DNA of 64,000 bases, taken from contig OY829544.1 of assembly GCA_963691705.1 (NCBI GenBank), positions 1,805,501 through 1,869,500 of the forward strand, in the 5' to 3' direction. The notes under the pieces were generated by a model that was not told where the DNA came from, made no database searches, and saw only the letters and a list, made by a program, of their open reading frames with translations. The translations under genes and the position numbers were made by a program. Positions within the stretch are counted from its first letter, which is position 1; every line of letters begins with the position of its first letter. This document shows, piece after piece, positions 26,401 through 39,092 of the stretch. Source of the DNA: Viola odorata (lineage: Eukaryota > Streptophyta > Magnoliopsida > Malpighiales > Violaceae).

Positions 26401-28364
26401 TATATCAGCGTGTTTAAGTGAAGCAGTTATGTTTAAAATGCCATTGGAGTTACGCAGACTATTTGCTACTATTTTGGTGTATTGTCAGGTAATTTTCAAA
26501 TTAAGTCACTAAAAAAATTAAATTTAGTAGAATTTACTATCCTCACTTTTAGATCTTTTAAATCCATTTTTTTCGTATAGCTTATATTTTGTCAAATGCC
26601 TTTTTAATTTATAAAAGAATGCATATTTTTATTTATGTTTATATTAATTTAAGCCATTTTTTATTAACGTTTACATTTTTTTATTTAATTTATTATCAGC
26701 CTGAAGATGTAAGGAAGTTATGGGATCTCTATTGTGATGCATTATCCGAAGACTATAAAAGAACCCATCGAAATTCAAGCGTAGATGAGGTATTAGCATT
26801 AACACTCAAGAGTATTAATTTTTATTTAGAAAGTATGGGGAAAAGTGTTAAGGACTATGATTTACCTACATTAAAGGAAATGAGTTTGAAACATGATTCA
26901 ACATTGCCAAAGGAGATTGCAGATGAATTATCCATTAAAGTCACATTGGAAGATATAGAGACACAATCAAAGTTAAATCCAGAACAAGAAGAGGCTTATA
27001 AGGCAATTATAGAAAAAGTTGATTCAAATTCCAGTGGGGTATTTTTTGTCGATGGACCAGTAGGAACAGGAAAAACATATTTATACAAAGCATTGCTTGC
27101 TAATGTTCGATCACGTGGGATGATTGGACTTGCAACTGCGACATGTGGGGTTGCTGCTGCAATCATGTCAGGAGGTTGTACTGCTCATTCACGATTTGGT
27201 ATCCCTATAGATGTTCATGAATCAAGTGAAAGCAACTATTCAAAACAAGAACCCAAGGCTCAATTAATAAAAAGGGCAAGACTTATTCTGTGGGATGAAG
27301 CTCCAATGGCAAAACGTTGCGCAATAGAGATGGTTGATCGATTCTTAAGGGATATAATGAACAACAATGAACTATTTGGTGGTAAAGTTGTGGTTTTTGG
27401 AGGTGATTTCAGACAAGTACTACCTGTAGTACCACGAGGGACAAGATCAAAAACTGTGGGAGCAAGTTTGGTAAGATCATACTTATGGCACCATATGAGA
27501 AGACTGAAATTATCTAGAAATATGAGGGCTAGCTCAGATTTAGAATTCAACAAACTTTTACTCAGAATAGGAAATGGAGAAGAGCCAACAATAGATGATG
27601 ACATGATATCTTTACCAGAAGAGATGATAATTAAGTATGACAACTGTGAATCTTCCATTAACCGTTTGATTGACAATGTCTACCCCTCACTTCGAGAAAA
27701 TGCAACATTACCTGAGTACATAACAAATCGTGCTATACTGGCTACCAAGAATGAATATGTTGATGAGTTGAATAATAGAATGATATCATTATTCCCCGGA
27801 AATGGCACAATATTTAAGAGTTTTGATATCGCATCTGATGATGAAAACAATTGTTACCAAGAAGAATTCCTAAATACATTGATGCCAAATGGATTGCCGC
27901 CACATATACTAGAACTCAAGAAGAATTGCCCTATAATGTTGCTGCGGAATCTAGATCCACCAAATGGATTATGCAATGGGACTAGAATGGTTTGTCGAGG
28001 ATTTGAACGCAATGTCATACATGCAGAAATAACAGTTGGCCAACATGCAGGTAAACGTGTTTTTTTGCCAAGAATACCTTTGTCACCGGCAGAAGCTGGA
28101 ACATATCCATTTAAATTTGTTCGAAAGCAATTTCCTGTGCGACTTTGTTTCTCCATGACGATAAATAAAGCTCAAGGGCAGACAATACCAAATGTAGGAG
28201 TTTACTTGCCTGAAGATGTCTTCTCGCATGGACAGTTATATGTGGCGCTATCAAGAGGAGTTTCAATGTCAACTACTAAGCTTTTAGTCAAGACAGACAA
28301 CCTTAAAAAAAAAAGACAGGCTTATGTTAAAAATGTGGTGTATAAAGAAGTACTAACAAGTTGA
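23418..28364 (+). pseudogene. Helitron RepHel gene of H1, splice donor lost
   Basis: Exons by comparison with H2: 23418-23526, 23730 to about 24612, 24673-25984, 26152-26488, 26700-28364. The N-terminal exon pair has a zinc-finger-like CxxC (PSCNYCGAKRF, FCCQNG). The Rep part has the HUH motif in RGMPHVHMLVIL and the two-Tyr motif KYLYKYVYKGH, which nick and join single-stranded DNA in rolling-circle transposition. The Pif1/RecD-like helicase starts near NPEQEEAYKAI, with Walker A GPVGTGKT and Walker B LILWDEAPM. The third intron uses a GC-AG donor (CAG|GCAAGA). Relative to H2, about 40 bp are missing at the end of exon 2, removing the donor. No other GT there gives the needed phase, so exon 2 cannot join exon 3 in frame. 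Walker A also has Val where H2 has Gly. Confidence 0.85.
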
Positions 28365-29990
28365 TAACATGAACTGCTTGAGCCAAGTGGTAAGTAAATT
28401 CTTCTCTTTTAAATAACGTCTTTTCTTTTATCTGTTTGATGGGGAACTGGGGAATGTGCATGTTTGTCAATAACAGGCACTGATTGCTGCATAACTTTTA
28501 GATAGTATTTCAAAGTGGTCTTCAACAATTTGGTATGCTTTGTTGCATAACAAGGCACTGTGCACAGTGTAGTTTTTCTAACCATTGTGAAAAATATCCT
28601 TGGATTCCATGAATGTCTGCTCCACATATCGTGGAGATTTCCCCCCTCATGTTCTAAATTTGTATCATAAATGTCATAGTAAATTTCCTATATTTTTAAT
28701 TGGTTTGAATCAACATCACCCTTAACAAATTAATCAGTATATTTTAAAAAATTAAAATAATTAGTGATTGATAAAATAATTAAATAACTTAATAATATTT
28801 TTATCATTTTTTAATTTTCTAACTATTAAAAAGACCAAAATTGTAACTTTATTACAGGCTTATATTGTAAATTTCAAGACTATTGGGTTCAAAGTGGAAG
28901 ATTTTGTATACTTTAGGGTTTCTTTATGTAATTTACCTAAAAATATATTTAATTTTTTAATCAATAAAGTTAATAATTTTTTTATTATTATATAATAAAT
29001 AAATAAAATATTACAAAATAAATATTTTGAGTATATGCTTAATGATTACGTAAATGTATTTTATTGATATTTTTATATAGTTTTTTAGATAAAAACTAGA
29101 TAATGTTTTCAATTTCAAGCTAAACAATAACAACACAGACTTTAAAATAAAAAAATTATATCTTTTCTATATGGAAAAAGTGGAAAGAAAATCGAATATG
29201 CTACATTCGTTAGTCTTTTAGAAAATTACACGGGAGTAGCTTATAATAATATTTTAAAATAACACTAATAATAAGTTAACAAACTTATAAATTAATTTTT
29301 CAATTAAGTAATACAATTTTATTTCTATTATTAAATGACCATTTATTTAATTAATAACGAATTATTATATATGTATCTTTTAGTAAGAATTTGAAATTAG
29401 TAAAAAACTTATCATAAAAAAATATACTTAATATTGTGAGTTAAAAAAGTTAGCAAAAATAAATTATATTTGTATAAACTATATATATTTAAATGACTTA
29501 ATATTAAATTTATGAATAATGAGTGTATTTTAAATTAATTCTTTATACTTTAAATTTATATTAAATATTTTTTTATAATATGAAAAATGAAAGAAGGTGA
29601 TTTTCTATTATGAAATATTCACATTATAATATTAAATTATAATTAAAAAAATTATTTAAATAATTTAATAATTGAAATGCTAAAATACAAAAGAGAAAGA
29701 TAATTTATTGAAGAACCAAAATATGTTAAATACTGAAGCTATTTTCATATGAAATTATTATTGTGAACTTTTACTTTTATATATTTTTTAAATTTATCAT
29801 TCTTTGTGAAATTGGCATGGGTGATAAAAATATTTCCTTCGTTGATTACCAACCAGTTCCTCACTACATTCAAAAAAGTTGTGACAGATCAATCTATGCA
29901 ATGTACTGGTGGAGCTACAATGTGAGAAATATCCTTAAAAGTATGGAATTGGAAAATAGTCACAATGAGTAAAATATAAGTTAATCTACT
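28365..29990. other. AT-rich spacer of H1 after RepHel
   Basis: About 28400-28640 is less AT-rich and has no counterpart after H2 RepHel, so it may be another captured piece. At 29817-29972 a short open frame reads VDYQPVPHYIQKSCDRSIYA and ends at TAA; it has gene-like composition but I do not recognise it. The rest is AT-rich with no visible feature. Confidence 0.4.
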
Positions 29991-32250
29991 TTTAAATGTA
30001 AATTATTTGTTAAATATAAAAAAACATATCTTAATCTATTTTTAAATGTAAATTATTTTAATTATTATTATATTAATTTAAAAATGATATTCTTTATTCG
30101 AGTTAATGTTTTTTTTTAAATTTAATTTAGTAAAATGATTGATTTTAAAAGTATTAATGAAACATAAACTAGATAAAAGTGACAAATAAATGGTAATATT
30201 TATAATTTTTCTAACATAAATTATATAGTAAAATAAAAAACAATATTTATGAAAATAATTGAGAAGTTTATTTACAACTATTGACAATATTATCCATATA
30301 TTATCAAAATAATATAAATTAGTTTTATTTTTATGAAAGAAATATTATATATTGTACATAAATATTTTCTACATGGCTTAATAGTATTTATTTTATTTTA
30401 ATTATTTAACTATAATTTTAAGGCAGTACATGGTTTCTTTTTTCACAAAGAAAATATTTTAAAATTGAAATAGTTACTATTTTATAAGTTATCATTATAC
30501 CTAAAATAATTAAATAAATATTTATCGTAAACTTATTAAATAAAAAATTAAATCTCTTAAATTTATTATCACCCTAATCTAATAAAAAATATTTTAAAAT
30601 TGAAATAGTTTATTTATTTATAATAATAATAATAGTTTATGAAAATAATTGAGAAGTTTATTTACAACTATTGACGATATTATCCATATATTATCAAAAT
30701 AATTTACATTAGTTTTATTTTTATGAAAGAGTTATTATATATTGTACATAAATATTTTCTACATGGGTTAATAATATTTATTTTATTTTAATTATTTAAC
30801 TATAATTTTAAGGCAGTACATGGTTTCTTTTTTCACAAACAAAATATTTTAAAATTGAAATAGTTACTATTTTATAAGTTATCATTATACCTAAAATAAT
30901 TAAAGAAATATTTATCGTAAACTTATTAAATAAAAAATTAAATCTCTTAAAGTTATTATCACCCTAATATAATAAAAAATATTTTAAAATTGAAATAGTT
31001 TATTATTTATAATAATAATAATAGTTTATGATATTATTATTATTTATTTATAATAAAATAACAAAATTCTCCCTTTTATTAAATTATAATCACAATTATT
31101 TTTAGACTTTTTTTTTAATTTTAAATGTAAATTATTTGTTAAATATAAAAAAACATATCTTAATCTATTTTTAAATGTAAATTATTTTAATTATTATTAT
31201 ATTAATTTCAAAGGATTGATTTTAAAAGGATTGATTTTAAATTATTATTAAATTATTTTAAAAGGATTGATTTTAAAAGTATTAATGAAACATAAACTAG
31301 ATAAAAGTGACAAATAAATGGTAATATTTATAATTTTTCTAACATAAATTATATGGTAAAATAAAGAACAATATTTATGAAAATAATTGAGAAGTTTATT
31401 TACAACTATTGACAATATTATCCATATATTATCAAAATAATATAAATTAGTTTTATTTTTATGAAAGAAATATTATATATTGTACATAAATATTTTCTAC
31501 ATGGGTCAATAGTATTTATTTTATTTTAATTATTTAACTATAATTTTAAGGCAGTACATGGTTTATTTTTTCACAAAGAAAATATTTTAAAATTGAAATA
31601 GTTACTATTTTATAAGTTATCATTATACCTAAAATAATTAAATAAATATTTATCATAAACTTATTAAATAAAAAATTAAATCTCTTAAAGTTATTATCAC
31701 CCTAATCTAATAAAAAATATTTTAAAATTGAAATAGTTTATTTATTTATAATAATAATAATAGTTTATGAAAATAATTGAGAAGTTTATTTACAACTATT
31801 GACGATATTATCCATATATTATCAAAATAATTTACATTAGTTTTATTTTTATGAAAGAGTTATTATATATTGTACATAAATATTTTCTACATGGGTTAAT
31901 AGTATTTATTTTATTTTAATTATTTAACTTTAATTTTAAGGCAGTACATGGTTTATTTTTTCACAAAGAAAATATTTTAAAATTGAAATAGTTACTATTT
32001 TATAAGTTATCATTATACCTAAAATAATTAAATAAATATTTATCGTAAACTTATTAAATAAAAAATTAAATCTCTTAAAGTTATTATCACCCTAATCTAA
32101 TTAAAAATATTTTAAAATTGAAATAGTTTATTTATTTATAATAATAATAATAGTTTATGATATTATTATTATTTATTTATAATAAAATAACAAAATTATC
32201 CCTTTTATTAAATTATAATCACAATTATTTTTAGACTTTTTTTTTTTATT
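29991..32250. repeat. nested AT-rich tandem repeats inside H1
   Basis: A unit of about 1129 bp occurs twice (starting 29991 and 31120). Inside each is a 390 bp unit repeated in tandem, with starts at 30246, 30636, 31374 and 31764 marked by TTTATGAAAATAATTGAG and AAGGCAGTACATGG. There is no coding frame. H2 lacks this block, which explains most of the length difference between the two RepHel-to-RPA spacers. Confidence 0.85.
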
Positions 32251-33067
32251 ATTATTATTTTAAAAATGTTGTTATTTTATATTTGATGTGTTTTCATTAT
32301 TAGAATAAGAACTAGAAAAAAAATGAGAGAAGAAAAAAAAACAAAGTGGAAAGTGATGATTCTTTTTAGTTAAAAATAAAAAAATTATAAAAAATATGTA
32401 AAATAAACAAGAAATTATCTTGCCTCAATAAAATATAAAAAAACTATGAAATTCTTTTTATAATGAATTATTCTTAAAAATATATATATACACAAATATT
32501 AAATTATTGAAGTTTGATTTCGTAAAATTTGTAATGATAAGGAATTATTTTTCCTTAGCTAATTATGTGATTTTTTTTCATACATAAACATGGAGAAAAA
32601 TAGTTTGTACATTTACTTAAATCATAATTTTTAATTAAATATTAAACTTAATTTTTTTTATTGAATTTGAATCTTTAAAGAAAAATTCATTAGTGGTTGT
32701 TTTTAAATAATTACATACTTATTTACAATATTTGGAAAACTTAGATAAAAATAATATGGAACATCATTTTAAATATTTAAATTTTAATTTATAAAAGTAA
32801 TTTACTTAATTGAATTAAAATTGTTTTAATTCTAAGTGCTTAAAATTAATTATTTCAGAATTAATACAAGATTTTTTTGTCGACACTAGAACATCAATAA
32901 AAATACAAATATACTGCCTACAATATAGATTAAGTACCATAGTAAAAATTTATGTTAATCTTATTTTTGGAGACATATTAAAAAAATTATATTATACCAC
33001 AAATATATTTGTGTAAAATACTTTTTTGTACATAAATATTATATTTTAATATTATCAAATAAATTTC

Positions 33068-33087
33068 GCACGTGCAACGCCACGTGC
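33068..33087 (+). other. internal Helitron 3'-type hairpin in H1
   Basis: GCACGTG-CAACGC-CACGTGC is a 7 bp stem with a 6 nt loop, the same kind of hairpin that ends H2. In H2 the matching position (55420 onward, minus strand) continues to CTAG, but in H1 the sequence after the hairpin is replaced by about 260 bp of other DNA. Confidence 0.6.
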
Positions 33088-33900
33088 CTACAAATTTAAA
33101 TCGAGTTAGAAACAGTATTCTCATCTTCTCCATTCCCATAATCTTCCTTTATGCATTCAAAAATGTACAGCGCTACAGCCCAACAAATTTGGTATTGAGA
33201 GATTACGGCATTTTTATTTGGAGAATATTAACTATTTTGTTTAACAATCTAAAGAAAACGAACACTACCTTAAAGAAATGAGAAGCGTAACAAAGTGCAG
33301 TACAAATGATAATAACTTAATAGATATTAAATTATAATTAACAAGTCCAATCAAACTAATAAATACTATTATATATAGGAATTGAATTCCAAATTAATCA
33401 AATAACTTAATAGATAGGTTTTAAATACTATTATATAAAAGTCTATTATACAAATTATATATTAAATACTATTATATGTATAATTAATTCTTTATTGAAA
33501 ATAACCTTCATTCTAATCAAATGAAAATAACCTTCATTCTTTATTATAAGAATTATAGACGTTTGTTATTAGTATATTTATATATAAGAATTTTGAGATT
33601 ACATTATAATATTAAGAATCCTACACATTACTAGGCTTCTTATCTCAATTATTCTAGAGTTTTAAAATTATTTAATCACGATAATATTAAAAATTTAGAA
33701 GCCTATTAGAAGTTTATTAGAAGTAAGATTTCGAGTATAATATAACTACTAAAATCCTACACATGTGTACCTATATATACAAGTATAATTTAACTTAATA
33801 TTTCATAAACAACCTTCTTTAACAATTACAAAGGTATGGATCCAATGACTATATCATAAAATATTCTCTCATCATATATTTCTTAATCTATTGACATGTT

Positions 33901-34135
33901 CTACAGTTCTCTTGATTCCTTTAGAATACATTTTCTACATCCTATTTTTGTTGCTTTGGATTACAGGTATAAAGCTCATAGTTTTTTTATTTAAAATTTA
34001 GATTAAACTGATCCAAGTTCCAATCTACAGTTCTCTTAGAATAGATTTTCTACATCCTGTTTTTGTTGCTTTGGATTACAGGTATAAAGCTCATAATTTT
34101 TTTATTTAAAATTTAGATTAAAGTTCCAATGTTGA
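33901..34135. repeat. tandem duplication upstream of the H1 RPA gene
   Basis: Two copies carry the words CTACAGTTCTCTT, TTTTGTTGCTTTGGATTACA and GGTATAAAGCTCATA. GGATTACAGGTATACAGCTC appears a third time near 34400. It separates the internal hairpin from the RPA gene. Confidence 0.7.
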
Positions 34136-34187
34136 AGTCTTAATAAGTAGGAGTAGTACTGTAATAGAAAATTGAAATTAAGTTTAC

Positions 34188-34382
34188 CATGCGGTTCAGT
34201 TCAGCGGTTGTTGCCCGCTCTAGGCTTTGCGTTCAATTTACAAATTATGCGATTTTAATTAACTATAGCATTTCCATAGTTTTGTTTTAACTGGACACTG
34301 TCTCTTCCTCAATCCTCACAGATCTTCTGCAAGTAAGGGTTGGGCAACACGTGCTAACTACCTAATTGGAAGTTGTCGCGTA
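34188..34382 (+). other. possible captured exon pair in H1
   Basis: An ATG opens MRFSSAVVARSRLCVQF, a basic Ser/Arg-rich start like a mitochondrial presequence. After CCTCACAG a second piece reads SSASKGWATRANYLIGS. H2 has unrelated sequence at this place. I do not recognise the gene; the capture idea rests on the exon-like layout and higher GC only. Confidence 0.3.
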
Positions 34383-34566
34383 AGTTGTTATCTCCTTTGG
34401 ATTACAGGTATACAGCTCATAATTTATTTATTTAAAATTTACAAATTCCAATTAAATAAATCAAATTCCTTGACATTTTGACAATCCACATTTAGAATCC
34501 TTTTTATTATTAAAAATATTAATAATTTCTTTTTTGAATTTTGAAAACAATTTCTTTTCTCTTTAG

Positions 34567-37451
34567 ATGACAAGAACGAGCGAAAAGATGCAACTATCCC
34601 AAGAAGAAAAAGCATGCACGTATATAAGAGACCTTAAAGATCAACAAATTGAATTTCGTCTGGAACTTTTAGTTATCCGAAAAGGTCAAGTCGAAAACTA
34701 CAATGATAAAATGGGCACCTCAGAAAAATTAGGACTGATCTTAATAGATCGTGAGGTATAAATTAAGGTATTATATTAATAATTATTTTTCCCTTTACTG
34801 AATATTTAATATTATTTATAATATTAAATTTGGCTTTTGTTTAGAGGGTTTGAATACTTTGCTTTCTAAAATATTAAAGTTTTGCGGTGTTACATGTTCT
34901 ATATATAACCTATTTATATGCATCTTAGAAAGTTTACCCTACATGTTGTCTTTATTATGATCTTTTAATAAACAATCATATTTTTCATCAACAATTAACT
35001 TTTTATTATGATCTTTTAATAAACAATCATATTTGAATATTTTCCTTTCTAAAATATTAAAGCTTTGCGGTGTTACATATTCCATATATAACCTATTTAT
35101 ATGCATCTTAGAAAGTTTACCCTACATGTTGTCTTTATTATGATCTTTTATTAAACAATCATATTTTTCATCAACAATTGACTTCTGTTTACAGTTGACT
35201 TATTAAATTATATATATATTATATCAGGGAACAAAAGTTCAAGCAATGATTTTCAAGCAAGCGGTGCAAAAGCTGAACGATACCTTAAAAAAGGGATGCA
35301 CATATGTTATTACCAATGGAGTTGCCAAGAAACCAAATCCAAATTACTCGAATATTAACCTCGACGTTGAACTCATTCTGACAAACTCAACCATGGTGCA
35401 AAAATCGGCAATCTCTATCCCCCTTGATGTTATTAATTATGAATTCATGGACTTTCAGGATCTTCCTCATTGTGACCAAAGCAAACGAATCGGTAAGCAA
35501 CTAAATTTATAAAACATTGTAATCATTATTTTAAATTGATGCCTTTTCTAATACTCATATTCTAATTTCAATTATTTTAATGATAGATATTATTGGTTTC
35601 GTCATTAGCGCAAAACCATTCAATGGCAAATTTCGAGAAATTCTATTAATGAACAAAAGGTAATATATTTATTTTTTAATGTTCAATTACAATTTTTTCT
35701 ATATATAAAATCAAATAATTGCAATTTGGTTTAACAATATTTAAACTTTTAAAATCAGAGGTGAAGAGTTGAAATTAATCTTGTGGGGAGACTTATCTGA
35801 AAAGGAAGGAGAAACCCTTTATGAAATAAAAGATGAAAAGCCTATCATTGCCTTATCAAACGGAATGATATCAAAATATCAAGGTAAGTCTGAGTCAATT
35901 TTTATCTAATATCTAATAATAATAAAAATGCACATAACATGACCTATATACAATTACTCAAATTAGGAATTTTACAAGTATCAAGTACAAGAACGACAAT
36001 AGTGATGATCAATCCCATAACATATGAGACAGATGAAATCCAGCAATGGTAAGTATATATGTATATATATGAAATATAATATAAGATTATTTTACCATTA
36101 TCTATTGTTTAAGCTATTTTTTTTTTCATATAACCTTACAAATATTTATACATTACAGCTTGACCTATACTCAACAAGAAGACACCCAGAAGATAATCAA
36201 ATCACCTTCAAAGAGAATGGACAATGAAACCAAAGCAACTGTAGAACAAATTGCGAACGAAATTGCATCACCAAAACAACAGGTACCAACCACAAAGCAA
36301 AAATATTAGTTATGAGTATAAATCAAAAAACTAACATTAACTTCTATTATTACTTTGCAGTCTTTCTATGTCCTAACAACAACTATTACCATTACAATAA
36401 CGACAAAAAAATTAGTTATGAGTATAAATCAAAAAACTAACATTAACTTCTATTATTACTTTGCAGTCTTTCTATGTCCTAACAGCAACTATTACCGAAG
36501 TGATTAATAAAAGACAACCTTGGTATGAATCATGTAAAAAGTGCTGGAAGAAAGTATTTTACATGGGTGAGGGTCAAGCAACATGCGACAGGTGTAACAA
36601 TTACGTTGAGACAATTCCAAGGTAATTCCAAACAAATTACAAATTGTATTATGTTAAACATAAAATAAGATGACTAAGATTCAACTAACAATTTCAGGTA
36701 CATGCTGAGATTACAAGTTAATGACGGTGAGAATGAAGCAACAATTGTTCTTTTTGATGAGACAGAAACACTAATAGGTTGTGACATCAAGGAATACAAA
36801 GAATCAGTTGACGATAAGGTAATTTTTTTAGAATAGTGATAGTAAATTAATTTTATTACATAAAAAATACTAATATTATTTTCAATGTAACAGGAAAAAG
36901 AGAAGTCGCCACACTATTAGAAAAATGATATCTTGCAAAGACAAGGAATTTGATTTCTTAGTCAAGGTTAACGAAAAAAATGAGAGCGAACGACAGAAAA
37001 ATATATTTATCGCTGAAGAGGTTCGTGCAACTAAAAAGACGACAACAACTGAAGAACAAAATAATGAAGATGAGGAGTCATTGGCGGTAGTTTGGAAAAG
37101 AAGCCACAAAAATAAACTTCAGTTGAATACTGCAACAGAAAGAAAAGGTGAACAATACGAAAAGGATGAAAGCAAGAATAACAAGATGAAAAAAAAGGGA
37201 GGCTAATCAAGAAGATCAAAGAAGAAGATGATCAACAACAAGCTAAAAAATCAGCCAAGCAGAAAAAGAAAAGAGACAAAAAACAAGATGAGGAAGTAAT
37301 TATTTTGCCCACACCGATACTCATTGACGAAGAAGCTGAAGGCAAAAAAGAGATAAGGAAGGGAACAAGACTCAAGAACAAGAACAAGAAATTTGATGAA
37401 TTATATGAGTATGAGCCCATAATCAAAAAAATCAAGCAAGAAAAATTGTAA
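34567..37451 (+). pseudogene. RPA70-like single-strand-binding gene of H1, broken
   Basis: Nine exons: 34567-34755, 35228-35492, 35587-35659, 35759-35883, 35967-36048, 36159-36282, 36467-36621, 36698-36818, 36894 onward. OB-fold type segments include FRLELLVIRKGQVENY and GTKVQAMIFKQAV. The zinc ribbon YESCKKCWKKVFYM...ATCDRCNNYVE (four Cys) is that of RPA large subunits. One extra base in exon 9 relative to H2 creates a stop at 36918-36920 after KEKSPHY. A second frame break ends the following open frame at KKKGG near 37204. A 106 bp tandem duplication (36306/36412) also doubles the intron 6 acceptor; only the second acceptor keeps frame. RPA-like genes are known passengers of plant Helitrons and may stabilise single strands during transposition. 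Confidence 0.82.
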
Positions 37452-37770
37452 AATTGCTTTATAATTAATAATTATTATTAGTTTGCTTAACAATTTATAT
37501 GGTTGGTTATAATACTTTAGAACAATATTTAAATACTATTAGGCTATATTTTCTATTAATACTTATTATTAGTATATTTAATAATTTATATGTTTGATTA
37601 TATGACCTTAGAATAATATTTAAATACTATTAAGCTATATCTTCTATTAATACTTATTATTAATATGCTTACTTTAGAACAATATTTAAATAGCGGCTTA
37701 TATTTTTTAAATGACCAAAATTAATTTATAAATAATATATATATTAAATAGTTTAATTTCATATAAAAAA

Positions 37771-37792
37771 TTACCGCGTGCCCAACTACCTA

Positions 37793-37793
<1 letters not shown>
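37771..37793 (+). other. degenerate 3' terminus of H1
   Basis: The end reads TTACCGCGTGCCCAACTACCTAG. Compared with H2, the central part of the hairpin (about 13 bp between CCGC and GTGCCC) is missing, leaving no stem. The hairpin is the Helitron termination signal, so this end is probably non-functional. Confidence 0.75.

Positions 37794-37851
<58 letters not shown>
37794..37851. repeat. right-hand remnant of the AAT microsatellite
   Basis: 58 bp of pure TAA/AAT repeat start at the first base after the Helitron CTAG. Removing H1 would join this piece in register with the array ending at 20807. Confidence 0.95.
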
Positions 37852-37895
37852 CGTGTTATTTTTCCACGATAATCTAGGAAGATTCTGAACTGCTG

Positions 37896-39092
37896 TCGTG
37901 GATGGGAGAGGAAGAGAAGGAAGATACAGGACGGCGGAGGAAGAAGCTGATGATAATGCGGAGCTAAAGAAAGAGTCTGCGGCGAAGAAGAAGAGGAAGA
38001 AGAAAGAGAACGCCGGATTAGTATTATCATCAGAACAAGGTACGACTGGTAAAATTGTGGGTAATTATACTAAAGTGAAGGTGTCGATGCATGTAAGGTT
38101 GATTCAGGAGAAAATCGCGATACGGAAAGAGAAGGAAGAGAGAGCGGCGAAGGAGGAAGAGAGGAGAAGGAAGGAGGAAGAAGAACGGATTTAGACTTGA
38201 AGAAATCCAGAGGCGAGAAGAAAAAGAGAAGTAAGAAGAGGGAGAAAGAAAAAGAGAAACGATTGAAGAAGAAGCAAGAAAAGAAGATAAGGATGAGAAA
38301 CTGGCGCTGGATACTAGAAAGGGAGCGACTTCTTGCAAGTGTGAACAAAACCCAGATCAGTTCTAGGGTTAGTGAAAGTAACAATGTTGAGAAAAAATCA
38401 AATTTGAAGAAATTAAAGAATGTGTGAAAGATTCGGTTTTGAAATCTGGTTCCAAGCATGGTGATGATGGGAACCTGCGGTCTCTGATTTGTTGTATCTT
38501 GGGTCATGTCGATTCAGGTAAAACAAAGCTTCTTGATTGTATTAGGGGCACTAATGTTCAGGAAGGTGAAGCTGGGAGGATTACCCAACAGATTGGGGCA
38601 ACTTATTTCCCTGCAGAGAACATAAGGGAGAGGACTAAGAGTTGAAAGCTGATGCAAGACTTAGGGTTCCTGGCTTGCTTGTGATTGATACTCTGGACCC
38701 TGGTCATCAATTTTTTGCTAATCTTAGGTCAAGTGGTTCTGGTTTATGTGATATTTGCAGTCTTGGTTGTTGGCATGATAGATGGGTTGAAGCCGCAATC
38801 AGTTGAGTCAATCAATCTGTTGAGGAAGAGGGGTACCAAATTCATTGTTGCATTGAACAAGAGGGGTACCGAATATGGATGGTGATGGTAAACCTGTTGT
38901 TCATGCCAAGAAAGGAGAGAAGGTGTCTGTCAAGATTGTTGGGTACAATTCTGATGAGCGGCAGAAAATGTTTGAGGTTGAAGATCGACTTGTTAGCCAG
39001 TTTTGGTCCATGGACGATTTTGTTAATAGGAAGGATCTATCAGAAGATGAGTAGTGGATCCTGGTTAGCAAATTGAATCTGAAATCCTGAGA
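37896..39092 (+). pseudogene. eIF5B (IF2-like translation factor) pseudogene
   Basis: The left part is a Lys/Glu-rich stretch like the eIF5B N-terminus (KKESAAKKKRKKKENAG, then VSMHVRLIQEKIAIRKEKE), stopped by an in-frame TAG near 38192. The G domain follows: [20 protein letters not shown] (P-loop GHVDSGKT), [20 protein letters not shown], then a stop, [15 protein letters not shown] (altered from the DTPGH motif) and ALNKRGTEYGW. After this the sequence jumps to the extreme C-terminus, KPVVHAKKGEKVSVKIVGYN and MFEVEDRLVSQFWSMDDF, so several hundred residues are deleted. No introns are visible, which fits a retrocopy, but I see no clear poly-A tail or target duplication. It is a relic with multiple stops and a large deletion. 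Confidence 0.8.

Noticed and set aside
27260..28156. Minus-strand open frames within H1 helicase (and plus-strand ones in H2 at 58013-59314)
   Set aside because: They overlap the helicase exons in antisense and appear in both copies only because the helicase is conserved.
37707..38507. Minus-strand Ser/Leu/Phe-rich open frames
   Set aside because: They are complements of the Lys/Glu-rich eIF5B relic and the AAT repeat; composition follows from the plus strand.
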